Shown piece after piece: positions 1 to 9,024 of a stretch of DNA of 50,326 nt. The stretch comes from Candidatus Zixiibacteriota bacterium (GTDB lineage: Bacteria; Zixibacteria; MSB-5A5; GN15; FEB-12). Below the pieces are notes generated by a model. That model was given only the letters and a program-made list of their open reading frames with translations, searched no databases and was not told the origin of the DNA. The position numbers and the translations under genes are program-made. Location: NCBI GenBank assembly GCA_028715215.1, contig JAQUSF010000010.1, positions 1-50,326 of the forward strand, read 5' to 3'. The first letter of the stretch is position 1, and the number at the start of each line of letters is the position of its first letter.

Positions 1-1080
1 GTCGAATATCCCGGTTTGAAGGAACTGGCTTTCACTTATCCCGAAGGCTTGGTTAGCTCGGTCTATCCTCAGGAGACCACTCTTTTTGAAATGCATGTTG
101 AAAGTTCTTATAATGGTATTCCAAAACCCGGGACGGGGCAGATACATTTTTCCGTGGACGGAAGCGATTATCTCGTACAGGCATTGACCGAGATTGAGGA
201 TAATCATTATCAGGTAATATTACCGGCTCTGGATTGCGGGCAGGAGCTGAAATATTATATGAGTGCCGAAGAGCTGAACGACCGCCGCTTTTACGACCCG
301 GATACTGTCGAAGTGTTTGCACCGGTGGTAGCCTCGGATATTTTTACCGTGTTTGAGGACGACTTTGAAACCGACCGGGGATGGACCGTCTCCGGTGATG
401 CAGAAAGCGGGCACTGGGAAAGGGGTATTCCGGCAGGTGGGGACAGCGGTACGCCGGCTGCTGATTTTGATGGTTCAGGACAGTGCTTTTTGACCGGAAA
501 TGCCGAAGGGGTCAATGTCGATAACGGCACGACCGTGCTTACCTCACCGGTCTTCGAACTGACCTTTCAGCCAGCCCGTATTTCCTATGCGTTCTGGTTC
601 CACAGTGATTGCGGGGGCATACCCGACGACCGGTTGTGCGTGTTGATTTCCAACGACGGCGGGGCTGAATGGCAACCAGTGGCAACCGTCCGGGCGGGGG
701 AAAGACCTTCATTTGGAGGCTGGTATGAAAGAATGTTCAGGGTCGATGATTTCGTTACCCCGACCGGGACCATGAAATTACGCTTTGAAGTCGCCGATAC
801 CAATGAGAGTTCCTGCGTTGAAGCGGCGGTGGATGCGGTCAGGGTTAATTATTATGATTGCGTAATATTTATCTGCGGGGATGTCAACCGGGACTGGATA
901 GGTCCTGATATAGCCGATATTACTTTCTTAATCAGTTATCTCTATCTGGGGGGACCTTCACCAATCGTTATAAAAGCCGGGGATGTAAACAATTCCGGCG
1001 GTGACCTGGATATTGCTGATATTACTCATCTTATCGCTCACCTTTATATCGATTACCGGGCACTGGACTGTCCCCGTTAA
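1..1080 (+). CDS. C-terminal part of a secreted protein with dockerin-like repeats (5' end outside window)
   Basis: The frame is open from base 1, so the start lies upstream and only the last 359 codons are seen. The visible part has an Ig/jelly-roll-like region, a middle module with a W-T-V-G-HWERG-PAG signature and a DFDGSGQCFLT motif, and two C-terminal dockerin-like repeats (GDVNRDW-DIADITFLISYLY and GDVNNSGG-DIADITHLIAHLY). The whole segment is a paralogue of the C-terminal third of the next gene, so the missing N-terminus may also be a peptidase; that is inference. In Zixibacteria-like genomes such repeats sit at the end of many exported proteins, but a cellulosome role is not implied. 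The stop is followed by about 270 bases without a gene. Confidence 0.85.
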   Translation, partial: VEYPGLKELAFTYPEGLVSSVYPQETTLFEMHVESSYNGIPKPGTGQIHFSVDGSDYLVQALTEIEDNHYQVILPALDCGQELKYYMSAEELNDRRFYDPDTVEVFAPVVASDIFTVFEDDFETDRGWTVSGDAESGHWERGIPAGGDSGTPAADFDGSGQCFLTGNAEGVNVDNGTTVLTSPVFELTFQPARISYAFWFHSDCGGIPDDRLCVLISNDGGAEWQPVATVRAGERPSFGGWYERMFRVDDFVTPTGTMKLRFEVADTNESSCVEAAVDAVRVNYYDCVIFICGDVNRDWIGPDIADITFLISYLYLGGPSPIVIKAGDVNNSGGDLDIADITHLIAHLYIDYRALDCPR

Positions 1081-1350
1081 AAAAAATTCTCCTTGAGCAA
1101 GTGTTTCTTCGATTAATTTAAGAAAGAATTTTTCCGGGTAATGTTTTAACTTTTGATGATTTTGAAAATGCCGGGGCATAAAATGCGTTTGAAATTTTCC
1201 TAAAAATTATGTCTCCGGGACGGTTTTTTGTCGTTGCTTTTTTGGCATATTTTATTATTTTTAAAGAGGTTATAATTACCTTCCTTTTATACAGGCAGTA
1301 ATTCATTTGAGAACTGCGAATATATTCACACCAATTTGGAGTAAACATAT

Positions 1351-4110
1351 ATGAGACATCTTGCTATCTTATCGTTACTGGCAATCTTCATGGTCGGGTC
1401 AATCCTGGCTGCCGAGGAAGAGAAGGTTTGGGGACCGAATCGTCTTCGCAACAACCCGACTTTGACGATATACCAGGAAACTGCTTCGGGATTACCCCTG
1501 TATGTTTCCGGTAAATTGTCCTCCCCGGTGGTCCGGGGGAGCGAAGTATCGGAAGCTCTCAAATTTTTTGATAATAACAAAGGGGCTTACAGAATTGCCG
1601 AGCCGGAGAAAGAGCTTCTGATTAAACGGATTGACGATGACGAGCTGGGCATGCAGCATATTCGCTTTCAGCAATATTATAAAGGTTTGATAGTAATCGG
1701 CGGTGAAATGGTGGTCCATTATAACCGCTCCGGAGAAATGACCACCGTGAACGGTTTATACGAGCCGGGAATAGACCTTGCCACGACGCCCTCGATATCT
1801 TCCGGGCAGGCTCTGGAAACAGCCCGGACGGACCTGATATCGTTTTTCGGTGATGGTCGTCCCGACCAGCCGGAACTGGTCGTTTTCCCCTGGGAAAATA
1901 AAAATTATCTCAGCTGGCGGTTATTCTTGTATTCCGATAACCCGCCCGGCCGCTGGGAATATTTTATTGACGCTTTAAGCGGCGAAGTCATATACAAAGC
2001 CAACCGCATTATGTTCGAGGAAACAATCGGTACCGGGGTGAGCGTGATGGGCGACCCCCGAAACCATATTGACACCTGGTATAACGGTTCCAATTACTCG
2101 ATGATTGATTATACCCGGCAGTTGAACAACAACATCCACGGACATAACGGGCAAATGCCGGACGGTAATTATATCCGGGCTAATGTTGCCGGATCAACCC
2201 TGCCCGGGACACTGGCAGTTGACGATGATAATGTCTGGGATAACGCCACCACTCAATCGCCGGCGGTGGATGGTTTAGTTTATACGGCGCTCTTTTATGA
2301 CTGGGTCCTCCGGGAATTCGGTCGTAACGGCTACGACAATAACGGCAGTTCCATGCTGACGATTGTCAATTACAGCGGCGAAGGCAGTAATAACGCCTAC
2401 TGGGACGGTTTGCGGATAGTGGTCTGGAGCTGGACGGTCGGATGGCGGTCGCTGGCCGGGTGTCCCGACGTCATCGCGCATGAATGGGGGCATGCCGTGA
2501 CGGAGTATTCTTCCAACCTTATCTATCAAAAAGAATCGGGCGCTCTTAACGAATCCTTTTCCGATATGATAGGCGCCGCGTTTGAATTTGCTCATGATTC
2601 CCTGGATGTTCCCGACTGGTATATGGGGGAAAACGGGGTTATAAGCGGTAACGGTTTTCGCCTGATGGCTTACCCCTCGGTGTTCGGCGACCCGGAATTT
2701 TACGGAACCGGCGACCCGAACTGGGTCGATGTGGAAAACTGCACCCCTTCGAGCAGTAATGACTATTGTGGCGTACACACCAACAGCGGGGTCGGTAATA
2801 AATGGTTTTACCTTCTTTCCGATGGTGACGAGGCTCTGGGAATAACCGTTAACGGCATCGGCGTTGAAAACGCCATCCGGGTTGCTTACCGGGCCAATGT
2901 CTATTACTGGACGGCGCGAACTGACTATCACGAGGCGGCGATAGGTACTTACCTGGCCGCGATGGACCTCGACCCGTCGGGTACCTGGGCGCATGAAGTC
3001 ATCCTGGCCTGGCATGCCGTTAACGTGTCCACTCCCGAGCCCGGCGTGACTTTCACTCTTCCCGCCGGAGCACCGGCTTTCATCGAACCCGGTGATGACA
3101 CACAGATAGCGGTCAATGTCGCCGGTTACTTTGAAGGTACCCCGGCCGCCGGTACCGGCCTTTTGCATTATTCTCTTAACGAAGCCGAATATACTTCGGT
3201 TGCCATGACGGAAGTCACGACCGACCATTATACGGTGAACCTGCCCGCGGTGACCTGTGGTGATATCCTGACTTATTATTTCAGCGCCCAGGAACAGGGC
3301 GGTCAGAGATTCTATTATCCCGACACGACAGAACCCCTTCAACCCCGGGTAGCTACCCTGGTGGAAGTCGGTTTCTCGGATGATTTCGAACTGGACCAGG
3401 GCTGGACGGTTTACGGTACCGCCGTTGACGGTCACTGGGAGCGGGGTGTTCCCGCCGGTTACGGTTACCGCGGTGACCCGATTTCCGATTTTGACGGTTC
3501 CGGGCAGTGCTTCCTGACCGATAATGTTTACGGGAATTCCGATGTCGACGACGGCACCACCAACCTGGTATCACCAGCTTTTGACCTTACCGGCCGGGAT
3601 GCGGTTATAAGTTATGCCCGCTGGTATTCCAACGATTTTGGTGATAATCCCAATACCAATGAGATGCATGTTTATATTTCCGATGATGACGGCAATAACT
3701 GGACGCTGGTTGAAACGGTCGGCCCCGTGGAACAAGCCGGCGGTGATTGGTTCGTGCATTCGTTCAGGGTCGGCGATTTCGTCACCAGCACCAGCCAGAT
3801 GAAACTTCGTTTCGAAGTTTCCGACCTTACCGGGGCGGTGGTGGAAGCCGCGGCGGATGCGGTCATTGTCAATACCTATGAATGTGTTCTCTATATCTGC
3901 GGGGATACTGATTGTTCCGGGGCGGAACCGGATATCGCCGACATCACCCGGATGATCGATTATCTGTATATCTCCCACACCCCGTTGTGTGAACCTTACG
4001 CAGCCGACGTCAACAACTCCGGCGGTGACCCGGATATCTCGGATATCACTCACCTGATCGGCCATCTGTATATCGACGGTCGTGAATTGCAGTGTCAGAA
4101 CAGCAAATAA
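1351..4110 (+). CDS. Secreted M4 (thermolysin-like) zinc metallopeptidase with dockerin-like C-terminus
   Basis: This 919-aa protein starts with a signal peptide (about residues 1-20, cleavage near SILA-AEEE). Residues about 30-210 resemble the FTP/PepSY propeptide of thermolysin-like enzymes. The catalytic domain has HEWGH (H377, E378, H381), the third zinc ligand E401 in GALNESFSD, and the catalytic His476 in a GVHTNSG motif, all as expected for family M4. After about residue 560 come an Ig-like region, a module shared with the preceding gene, and two dockerin-like repeats (GDTDCSG and DVNNSGG). The likely role is extracellular protein degradation after autoprocessing. The ATG is preceded by a purine-rich TTGGAG site. 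Tandem placement after a gene with the same C-terminal module suggests duplication or module sharing. Confidence 0.93.
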   Translation: MRHLAILSLLAIFMVGSILAAEEEKVWGPNRLRNNPTLTIYQETASGLPLYVSGKLSSPVVRGSEVSEALKFFDNNKGAYRIAEPEKELLIKRIDDDELGMQHIRFQQYYKGLIVIGGEMVVHYNRSGEMTTVNGLYEPGIDLATTPSISSGQALETARTDLISFFGDGRPDQPELVVFPWENKNYLSWRLFLYSDNPPGRWEYFIDALSGEVIYKANRIMFEETIGTGVSVMGDPRNHIDTWYNGSNYSMIDYTRQLNNNIHGHNGQMPDGNYIRANVAGSTLPGTLAVDDDNVWDNATTQSPAVDGLVYTALFYDWVLREFGRNGYDNNGSSMLTIVNYSGEGSNNAYWDGLRIVVWSWTVGWRSLAGCPDVIAHEWGHAVTEYSSNLIYQKESGALNESFSDMIGAAFEFAHDSLDVPDWYMGENGVISGNGFRLMAYPSVFGDPEFYGTGDPNWVDVENCTPSSSNDYCGVHTNSGVGNKWFYLLSDGDEALGITVNGIGVENAIRVAYRANVYYWTARTDYHEAAIGTYLAAMDLDPSGTWAHEVILAWHAVNVSTPEPGVTFTLPAGAPAFIEPGDDTQIAVNVAGYFEGTPAAGTGLLHYSLNEAEYTSVAMTEVTTDHYTVNLPAVTCGDILTYYFSAQEQGGQRFYYPDTTEPLQPRVATLVEVGFSDDFELDQGWTVYGTAVDGHWERGVPAGYGYRGDPISDFDGSGQCFLTDNVYGNSDVDDGTTNLVSPAFDLTGRDAVISYARWYSNDFGDNPNTNEMHVYISDDDGNNWTLVETVGPVEQAGGDWFVHSFRVGDFVTSTSQMKLRFEVSDLTGAVVEAAADAVIVNTYECVLYICGDTDCSGAEPDIADITRMIDYLYISHTPLCEPYAADVNNSGGDPDISDITHLIGHLYIDGRELQCQNSK

Positions 4111-4134
4111 GCGGCTCTCTGCCAAAATAACCCG

Positions 4135-4170
4135 GGCTGTCTTCAAGGCGACTTGAAGACGGCCTTTTTT
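4135..4170 (+). terminator. Rho-independent terminator after the M4 peptidase gene
   Basis: A 13-bp stem (4135-4147 with 4152-4164, one G-U pair) closes a four-base loop and runs directly into six T residues. It starts 24 bases after the peptidase stop codon. Confidence 0.88.
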
Positions 4171-4318
4171 AATTAAAAGATTTAATTTCTGTTGCAATTC
4201 AGGTTGCCGATGGGTAACTTTAAGTCAGGGATTCCTTGAGAAATCGCCCGGTTCTTTTAAAAATAATCTGAAAAGATAAGACAAAATTACATCCATATAA
4301 GAAAAAGGAAACAGCGCC

Positions 4319-4903
4319 ATGACAGAAACAACCGCTGAGCAGGTTTTGCAGGAATTACTGGAATGTAACCGAAGGTTTGCGGAGGGTTGTCTGATTCATC
4401 CCCGCCAGACGGTGGCTCGCCGCCTGGAAATCGCCCAGGTTCAGCGGCCCAAAGCCGTGGTGGTTACCTGCAGTGACGCCCGGGTGGTGCCGCTGCTCAT
4501 TTTTGACCAGGGTCTGGGCGACCTGTTCGTGGTGCGGGTGGCGGGTAATATCACGGTTGATGTCGTTCATGGCAGTATCGAGTATGCCGTGGAACACCTT
4601 GGTGTCAACCTGGTTGTTATCCTCGGCCACAGCAGTTGCGGGGCGGTGACAGCCACGGTTTCCGGGGGAAAAACCGCCGGTCAGATAAGTTCGTTTGTAA
4701 ATGCCATTCAGCCGGCGGTGGATAAAGTCCGGGACCATCCCGGTGATACCGTGGATAATGCCGCCCGGGCGAATGTAGGGATGATTGTCGAACAGTTAAA
4801 AACCTCGGAGCCTATCCTGATGAGGTATCTGGACAAAGGCTCCTTAAAAATAGTCGGAGCCTATTATTCTCTGACCAGCGGCCTGGTGGAAGTTATCTGT
4901 TGA
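4319..4903 (+). CDS. Beta-class carbonic anhydrase
   Basis: This 194-aa cytoplasmic enzyme should interconvert CO2 and bicarbonate. It has the complete beta-class zinc site: C51 and D53-R55 in CSDAR, H104 and C107 in HSSC. The helical N-terminus with ECNRRF-EG and the C-terminal YYSLTSGLVE segment match the family, and the length is normal. The D53/R55 dyad is intact, so an active enzyme is expected. An AAGGA site lies upstream of the ATG. The stop codon sits 20 bases before the next ATG, so the two genes are probably co-transcribed. Confidence 0.93.
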   Translation: MTETTAEQVLQELLECNRRFAEGCLIHPRQTVARRLEIAQVQRPKAVVVTCSDARVVPLLIFDQGLGDLFVVRVAGNITVDVVHGSIEYAVEHLGVNLVVILGHSSCGAVTATVSGGKTAGQISSFVNAIQPAVDKVRDHPGDTVDNAARANVGMIVEQLKTSEPILMRYLDKGSLKIVGAYYSLTSGLVEVIC

Positions 4904-4923
4904 GTAAAGAAAAGGAGGAAATT

Positions 4924-5457
4924 ATGAAAAAGTATGTGGTGATTATCATCGGGTGCTTTTTTATCTGGGGGGTGCCGACGTCGTCGATCAATGCCGCCAA
5001 GCCTCAATTAGCCGTCGGAATTGGTGCCGGGTTTCCGGAGCTGTGGCATCTCAGCGGGCGTATCAGCCTGACTCAACAAATTCAGACCGGTGTCCGGTTC
5101 GCAGCTTTTACCTATGACGATAAAGATGTTATAATTGCGACCCTCGATATGCAGTATCATTTCGGACGCAGTATCAAAAAGGTGGGTGACCGTTCCCCCT
5201 GGTTTGTTGCGACCGGGATTTTATATATGGACGATGAGAACGAAAAAAGACGTTATGAAGATATTTATCTCCTGACCGGTCTTGGTTGGGAACGTTCTCT
5301 GATTAAATGTCTTGGTTTTCAGGTGGACGGGGGGATGGCTTTTCGGCTCAGTCATGAGAGCGTCACCAAAGTCGGAACAATTTTTGATTTTTCATTTTCA
5401 GACAAAGCACCGTTTTTATTCCCCTTTATAAGGATGCAATTATTCTTTTATAACTGA
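4924..5457 (+). CDS. Small exported protein, probable outer-membrane beta-barrel
   Basis: The 177-aa product has a signal peptide (MKKYVV, hydrophobic core, cleavage near INA-AK) followed by alternating hydrophobic and polar strands typical of a small beta-barrel, ending in an aromatic-rich strand (MQLFFYN). The TTG at 4900 is in frame, but the AAAGGAGGA ribosome site at 4911-4919 places the start at ATG 4924. The gene follows the carbonic anhydrase closely and the next gene begins 14 bases after its stop. I do not recognise a specific family; an envelope location is the only supported statement. Confidence 0.75.
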   Translation: MKKYVVIIIGCFFIWGVPTSSINAAKPQLAVGIGAGFPELWHLSGRISLTQQIQTGVRFAAFTYDDKDVIIATLDMQYHFGRSIKKVGDRSPWFVATGILYMDDENEKRRYEDIYLLTGLGWERSLIKCLGFQVDGGMAFRLSHESVTKVGTIFDFSFSDKAPFLFPFIRMQLFFYN

Positions 5458-5471
5458 GAAGGAACTAAGTG

Positions 5472-5981
5472 ATGAACCCCGAAGCTCTGATTACCTGCTG
5501 TGGTCTTTACGGCGGTACCTGCGCCCGCTGGTGCGAATATCGGCCTTTTCGTGAAACAGCCAGCATATTAGCCGAATGGCTCGACAGCCAGGGTTATCAA
5601 TACTGGTTCGATGATTTTGTCGAGGATGGTAACTACGGTAACTTCAGAAAAACCCTGGATTGTTTTGCTCTGGAAAGCAGCTGGCTGGTCTGTCATAAAT
5701 GCTGCCAGGGCGGTGATGGTTACCTGCAGTGTGAAATTCGCCGATGCTGCCGGCAGCGGAATCTCCGGCTGTGCTTTGAATGTGAAGACTTCCCCTGCGG
5801 GAAAGTCGAGGGTAACGCCGAATTATTGTCCCGTGCCGATGAATATTTCCTTCTGGGCCGAAAGGCATGGTTGAAAAAACAGGTGGAAAAAGCCCGCCGG
5901 GGATTTGAACTTCACACTAAAAAGTATTATACTGTCCGGGCTGTTGAAAAAACTTCAAAAGAGAAACCTGATAACGACTGA
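5472..5981 (+). CDS. Cysteine-rich DUF3795-like protein
   Basis: The 169-aa protein is rich in paired cysteines: CCGLYGGTCARWC at the N-terminus, VCHKCC and CEIRRCC in the middle, and CFECEDFPC near residue 105. This spacing matches the DUF3795 family of small putative metal- or iron-sulfur-binding proteins whose biochemical role is unknown. The metal binding is inferred from the Cys pattern. A GTG at 5469 directly precedes the ATG and either could be used; a GAAGGA site lies upstream. Its gene is 20 bases upstream of the MBL-fold hydrolase, suggesting co-transcription. Confidence 0.8.
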   Translation: MNPEALITCCGLYGGTCARWCEYRPFRETASILAEWLDSQGYQYWFDDFVEDGNYGNFRKTLDCFALESSWLVCHKCCQGGDGYLQCEIRRCCRQRNLRLCFECEDFPCGKVEGNAELLSRADEYFLLGRKAWLKKQVEKARRGFELHTKKYYTVRAVEKTSKEKPDND

Positions 5982-6000
5982 GAGGAATTCGAGGTTGCAT

Positions 6001-6732
6001 ATGTCGGTTGACGAGGACACGGTAATTAAATGGCAGGGAAAACATTTAGCGGTTACAGTTCTGTTTTCCCGGGCGGGGCTGGCTCAACAAATCTGGATAG
6101 AACATGAAAACCGGGCGCTTCTTTTTGATACCGGCGACGGTACCCTGCGCGATATGCTTTTCAATAACTTCGACTGGCATAAAATAAGGGGCATTTTTTA
6201 TACCCATGGTCATTTCGACCACATGGGCGGAATTTATTCATTATTGGGTTTTCTGCGGATGGTCGGCCGCACGGAACCTCTACCGATATATGCCCCCGAG
6301 GGAAGTCACGAAGTCTTTTCTTCCATAGTCACTTTCAAACGCTGTTACCCCGGTTCCGTGCCTTTCAATATCCCGGGTTACGAACTGACACCTCATGAAA
6401 AAACGGACCTGGCCGGGATGACGATAGAAGCCTACCCGGTGGTTCATTGCGGCAGTGTGGATGTTGATATTATTCAAGACCAGATACCGGCGTTCGGATA
6501 CCGTATTGCCTGTCAGGGGGAAACAGTGGCCATCAGCGGTGATACCGGGCTGTGTGATTCTTTGAGGGAACTCGTTAACGGTGTTGACCTGGCGATAATT
6601 GAAGCCACCGCCTGGAAAAAAGCGGAAATGAGCCCGGCCATGCTCGAGCGGGTACACTTGGCCGAGGATGTAGCGGTGGAACTGGGAAAAACAGCAAATG
6701 AATATATTTTAGTGCACAAAGGAAAAAGATAA
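6001..6732 (+). CDS. Metallo-beta-lactamase-fold hydrolase
   Basis: The product (243 aa from ATG 6001) has the signature H69-G-H71-F-D73-H74 metal site, followed by a later VVHCGS histidine, an SGDTG aspartate and a C-terminal LVHKGKR histidine, so both metal sites look complete. The fold is that of RNase Z, arylsulfatase-like and phosphodiesterase-like MBL enzymes; the substrate cannot be read from the sequence. The frame extends upstream to ATG 5905 inside the previous gene, but the GAGG at 5990-5993 and the overlap avoided make ATG 6001 the better start. The C-terminus is slightly short for the family. Confidence 0.82.
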   Translation: MSVDEDTVIKWQGKHLAVTVLFSRAGLAQQIWIEHENRALLFDTGDGTLRDMLFNNFDWHKIRGIFYTHGHFDHMGGIYSLLGFLRMVGRTEPLPIYAPEGSHEVFSSIVTFKRCYPGSVPFNIPGYELTPHEKTDLAGMTIEAYPVVHCGSVDVDIIQDQIPAFGYRIACQGETVAISGDTGLCDSLRELVNGVDLAIIEATAWKKAEMSPAMLERVHLAEDVAVELGKTANEYILVHKGKR

Positions 6733-6873
6733 CGGGAATTGATAGCCCCTTAATGGTGGCTTATTATTTTTTTTTGAAAAAATAACTTGCCTGCCCAGAA
6801 CTTTATTTGTAGGTAATACGTTAAAGATTTGAAATAGACACATATTGAAGTTTCTTATGGTCTGTGAGCGGGC

Positions 6874-6904
6874 GGTCGGGAGCTTCGGTTCCCGGCCTTT
6901 TTTT
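6874..6904 (+). terminator. Terminator with UUCG loop before slyD
   Basis: A 10-bp GC-rich stem (6874-6883 with 6888-6897) closed by C-UUCG-G is followed by seven T residues. It probably ends transcription of the 4319-6732 group, about 140 bases after the MBL gene, and insulates the FKBP gene. Confidence 0.88.
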
Positions 6905-6942
6905 GTTTTCGACAATAAAAATCAGCTATAAAGGAGGTTCTT

Positions 6943-7374
6943 ATGACCCAGGCTCAAAGCGGCAAAACCGTTAAGGTTCATTATACCGGTAAACTTGATG
7001 ACGGCACGGTTTTCGACAGCTCGAAAGGTCGTGACCCGTTCGAGTTTACTATCGGTACCGGCTCGGTAATTCCAGGTTTTGAGAAAGGCGTGGTTGGTAT
7101 GGCGGTCGGCGACACCAAAACTATCACTATTACCCCGGATGAAGCTTATGGCCAGGTTCGGCAGGAATTGATTGCCGATGTCAAGAAAAGTCATTTCCCT
7201 CCGGATATAATACCCGAAGTCGGGAAGCAGCTGCAGATGCAGCAGCCCGACGGACGGCCCCTTAATGTGGTAATTTCCGATATCCAGGGTGAAACGGTTA
7301 CTCTTGACGCCAACCATCCTCTGGCCGGCAAAAATCTGACTTTTGATATTGAACTGGTCGAAGTTAACGGGTAA
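6943..7374 (+). CDS. slyD: FKBP-type peptidyl-prolyl cis-trans isomerase, SlyD-like
   Basis: This 143-aa cytoplasmic chaperone should catalyse prolyl isomerisation. It has the FKBP start (VKVHYTGKLDDGTVFDSS), the GTGSVIPGFEKGVVGM active-site segment and an inserted flap domain (about residues 70-125) ending in DANHPLAGKNLTFDIEL, which is the SlyD hallmark. It lacks the His-rich metal-binding tail of the E. coli protein, as many short SlyD proteins do. A strong AAAGGAGGT site precedes the ATG. It stands alone between two UUCG-type terminators, so it is probably a single-gene transcript. Confidence 0.93.
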   Translation: MTQAQSGKTVKVHYTGKLDDGTVFDSSKGRDPFEFTIGTGSVIPGFEKGVVGMAVGDTKTITITPDEAYGQVRQELIADVKKSHFPPDIIPEVGKQLQMQQPDGRPLNVVISDIQGETVTLDANHPLAGKNLTFDIELVEVNG

Positions 7375-7679
7375 GCTGAATAATGGTTTTTTCATAAATC
7401 CACAATCTTGAAGTTCACACAGCTTCAAGCGGTTATTTTAACAATATCCGGAACTTCGTTCCGGATATTTTTTGATTAATTTTTCCCTGAGCACCATTCC
7501 TTCTTTTGTCCTTCAAACAATCGGACGCAGGTCATTTTTGCGGGTAAATGGAAGTTAATCGTGATATCGCCGGTATTTATGTCCGGAATGGATTTTTTTA
7601 CCGGTCGTGGTTGTTAGAGGACTTGAAAGTAATTCCCTTCTGCATAGACAGTTTGTTGCGGTGTAAAGGTTGGTTTGGT
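7375..7679. other. Gene-free stretch between slyD and the phosphoesterase gene
   Basis: Apart from the terminator at 7443-7473 I see no gene here. The downstream frame stays open back to an ATG at 7548, but those 44 codons do not match the family, which normally begins at the MKLAFISDTH segment, so this is probably leader sequence containing a promoter that I cannot place. Confidence 0.5.
7443..7473 (+). terminator. Terminator after slyD
   Basis: An 11-bp perfect stem (7443-7453 with 7459-7469) around a CTTCG loop is followed by T residues. It lies 69 bases after the slyD stop. Confidence 0.87.
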
Positions 7680-8966
7680 ATGAAACTGGCGTTTATTTCC
7701 GATACGCACTTCGGCGATGGTTCCGGTGTTCTGGTTGACGCGGTCGCCGGTGCTTTCCGGCGCACGAAAGAATATGTAAAATTTCTCGAAGCCGCCGGAA
7801 CCAACAACGATTACCTGGTCCTGCTGGGTGATATTCTCGATTTTTCAATCGAAGAATATGCCAGGGTTTACCATGTGGCCGGAGCCTTTTTTAGATTCCT
7901 GAAAGAAGATAATATTGCCCGGAGTATCATTTATGTGCCGGGCAATCATGATTATGCCATGTGGAACACGGTCGAGTACCAGACCCGGGTAATCCACCCG
8001 TTACGAAAGGGATATCCGGCGAATCACTTTCGCTGGTCGGCCCCGGGCGTAATCGATGACCGCAGGACGGCCGGAAACAGGCGGGGTTTCTCGCTGCCGG
8101 GGATTATCGACCGGGTAGTCGACCCGGACGAAAAACCGCAGGAGAGTATGTTTTTAAACCACCTTACCATTAACCGGGATGGTTCCGGCGACGAAACCCG
8201 CTTTTATTTTGCTTATCCCAATCTCTATATCACTACGGATACGGAATCGGTGCTTCTTACTCATGGACACTATCTGGAACCATTCTGGACGCTGACGGGG
8301 GAATGGGCGATGAAAATTGCGGGAAAGGACCTGGAAATCGGCCCGGCTTTTGACCTTGAAACCCTGGTGGCTCTGAACCAGCCGTTGTGCCAGCTGGCCT
8401 GCACCGGAATCGGCCAGGCCGGACCTTTGACCCGGCTGGTGCGGGATATGCAACAGGAAATTAAAAGCGGACAGACCTTCAGAGTGAAGAATTATATCAA
8501 TCAACTGGGGGATGAAATAAAACAGCTTCTGGCATACCGGTTTTATGACCCGCGTAAGTGGTTCTTCAATATCTTTACGGGCATAGTTAAAAAAAGGATT
8601 TTCAAAGCCCTGGATAATTACCGGGCGACCCGCTACCACGAGGCGTTCCTTCTTGGAAAAGAGGTAAGACGAAGGTTTTGTGATTTCTATAACACCTCGC
8701 TGGTGGAACTGGACAGATTGAGAAATAATCACAATGTCGATATTCCCCGGCCTAAAAAGGTTATTTTCGGCCACACCCACTGTGCCGTTCCCTGGAGCAG
8801 TAAGAATGCCCTGAGTATCCCGGTTTCCGAGAATGAAACGATAACTTTATACAATACCGGCGGCTGGCTCCGGCACAGGGAAAAAGGTCAGGCCGATATG
8901 TTTGCCGGGGCGGAAGTATTCACTTATGAGACCGCAAAAGGCTTCAGTTCACAAAAAATAACCTGA
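7680..8966 (+). CDS. Calcineurin-like metallophosphoesterase
   Basis: The 428-aa product starts directly with the first metal motif (ISDTHFGD), followed by the LGDILD, PGNHDY, THGHYLE and FGHTH motifs in the right order, so the two-metal phosphoesterase site is complete. It is longer than the usual 250-300 aa because of a helical insertion between GHY and GHTH (about residues 200-350). The substrate is unknown; the nearest known roles of such enzymes include lipid-A precursor and nucleotide hydrolysis, but nothing here decides. ATG 7680 is preferred over ATG 7548 because it begins at the conserved core and has an AAAGG site upstream. Confidence 0.85.
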   Translation: MKLAFISDTHFGDGSGVLVDAVAGAFRRTKEYVKFLEAAGTNNDYLVLLGDILDFSIEEYARVYHVAGAFFRFLKEDNIARSIIYVPGNHDYAMWNTVEYQTRVIHPLRKGYPANHFRWSAPGVIDDRRTAGNRRGFSLPGIIDRVVDPDEKPQESMFLNHLTINRDGSGDETRFYFAYPNLYITTDTESVLLTHGHYLEPFWTLTGEWAMKIAGKDLEIGPAFDLETLVALNQPLCQLACTGIGQAGPLTRLVRDMQQEIKSGQTFRVKNYINQLGDEIKQLLAYRFYDPRKWFFNIFTGIVKKRIFKALDNYRATRYHEAFLLGKEVRRRFCDFYNTSLVELDRLRNNHNVDIPRPKKVIFGHTHCAVPWSSKNALSIPVSENETITLYNTGGWLRHREKGQADMFAGAEVFTYETAKGFSSQKIT

Positions 8967-8978
8967 GTAAGAAAAGAC

Positions 8979-9007
8979 TTGTTACATATATACAACCGGT
9001 GTAATTT
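8979..9007 (+). promoter_or_regulatory. Possible sigma70-like promoter before the acetyltransferase gene
   Basis: TTGTTA (8979-8984) and TAATTT (9002-9007) are spaced by 17 bases, just before the ATG at 9025. This is a match by eye only. Confidence 0.35.
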
Positions 9008-9024
9008 GTTACCGGGAAAATGGT

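Noticed and set aside
1271..1276. Perfect TATAAT upstream of the M4 peptidase gene
   Set aside because: No matching first hexamer is found at a suitable distance; the nearest TTGGCA is 23 bases away, so I do not call a promoter.
2275..3435. 386-codon open frame on the minus strand inside the M4 peptidase gene
   Set aside because: It is antisense to a gene with clear domains, has no ribosome site, and its translation has no recognisable pattern.
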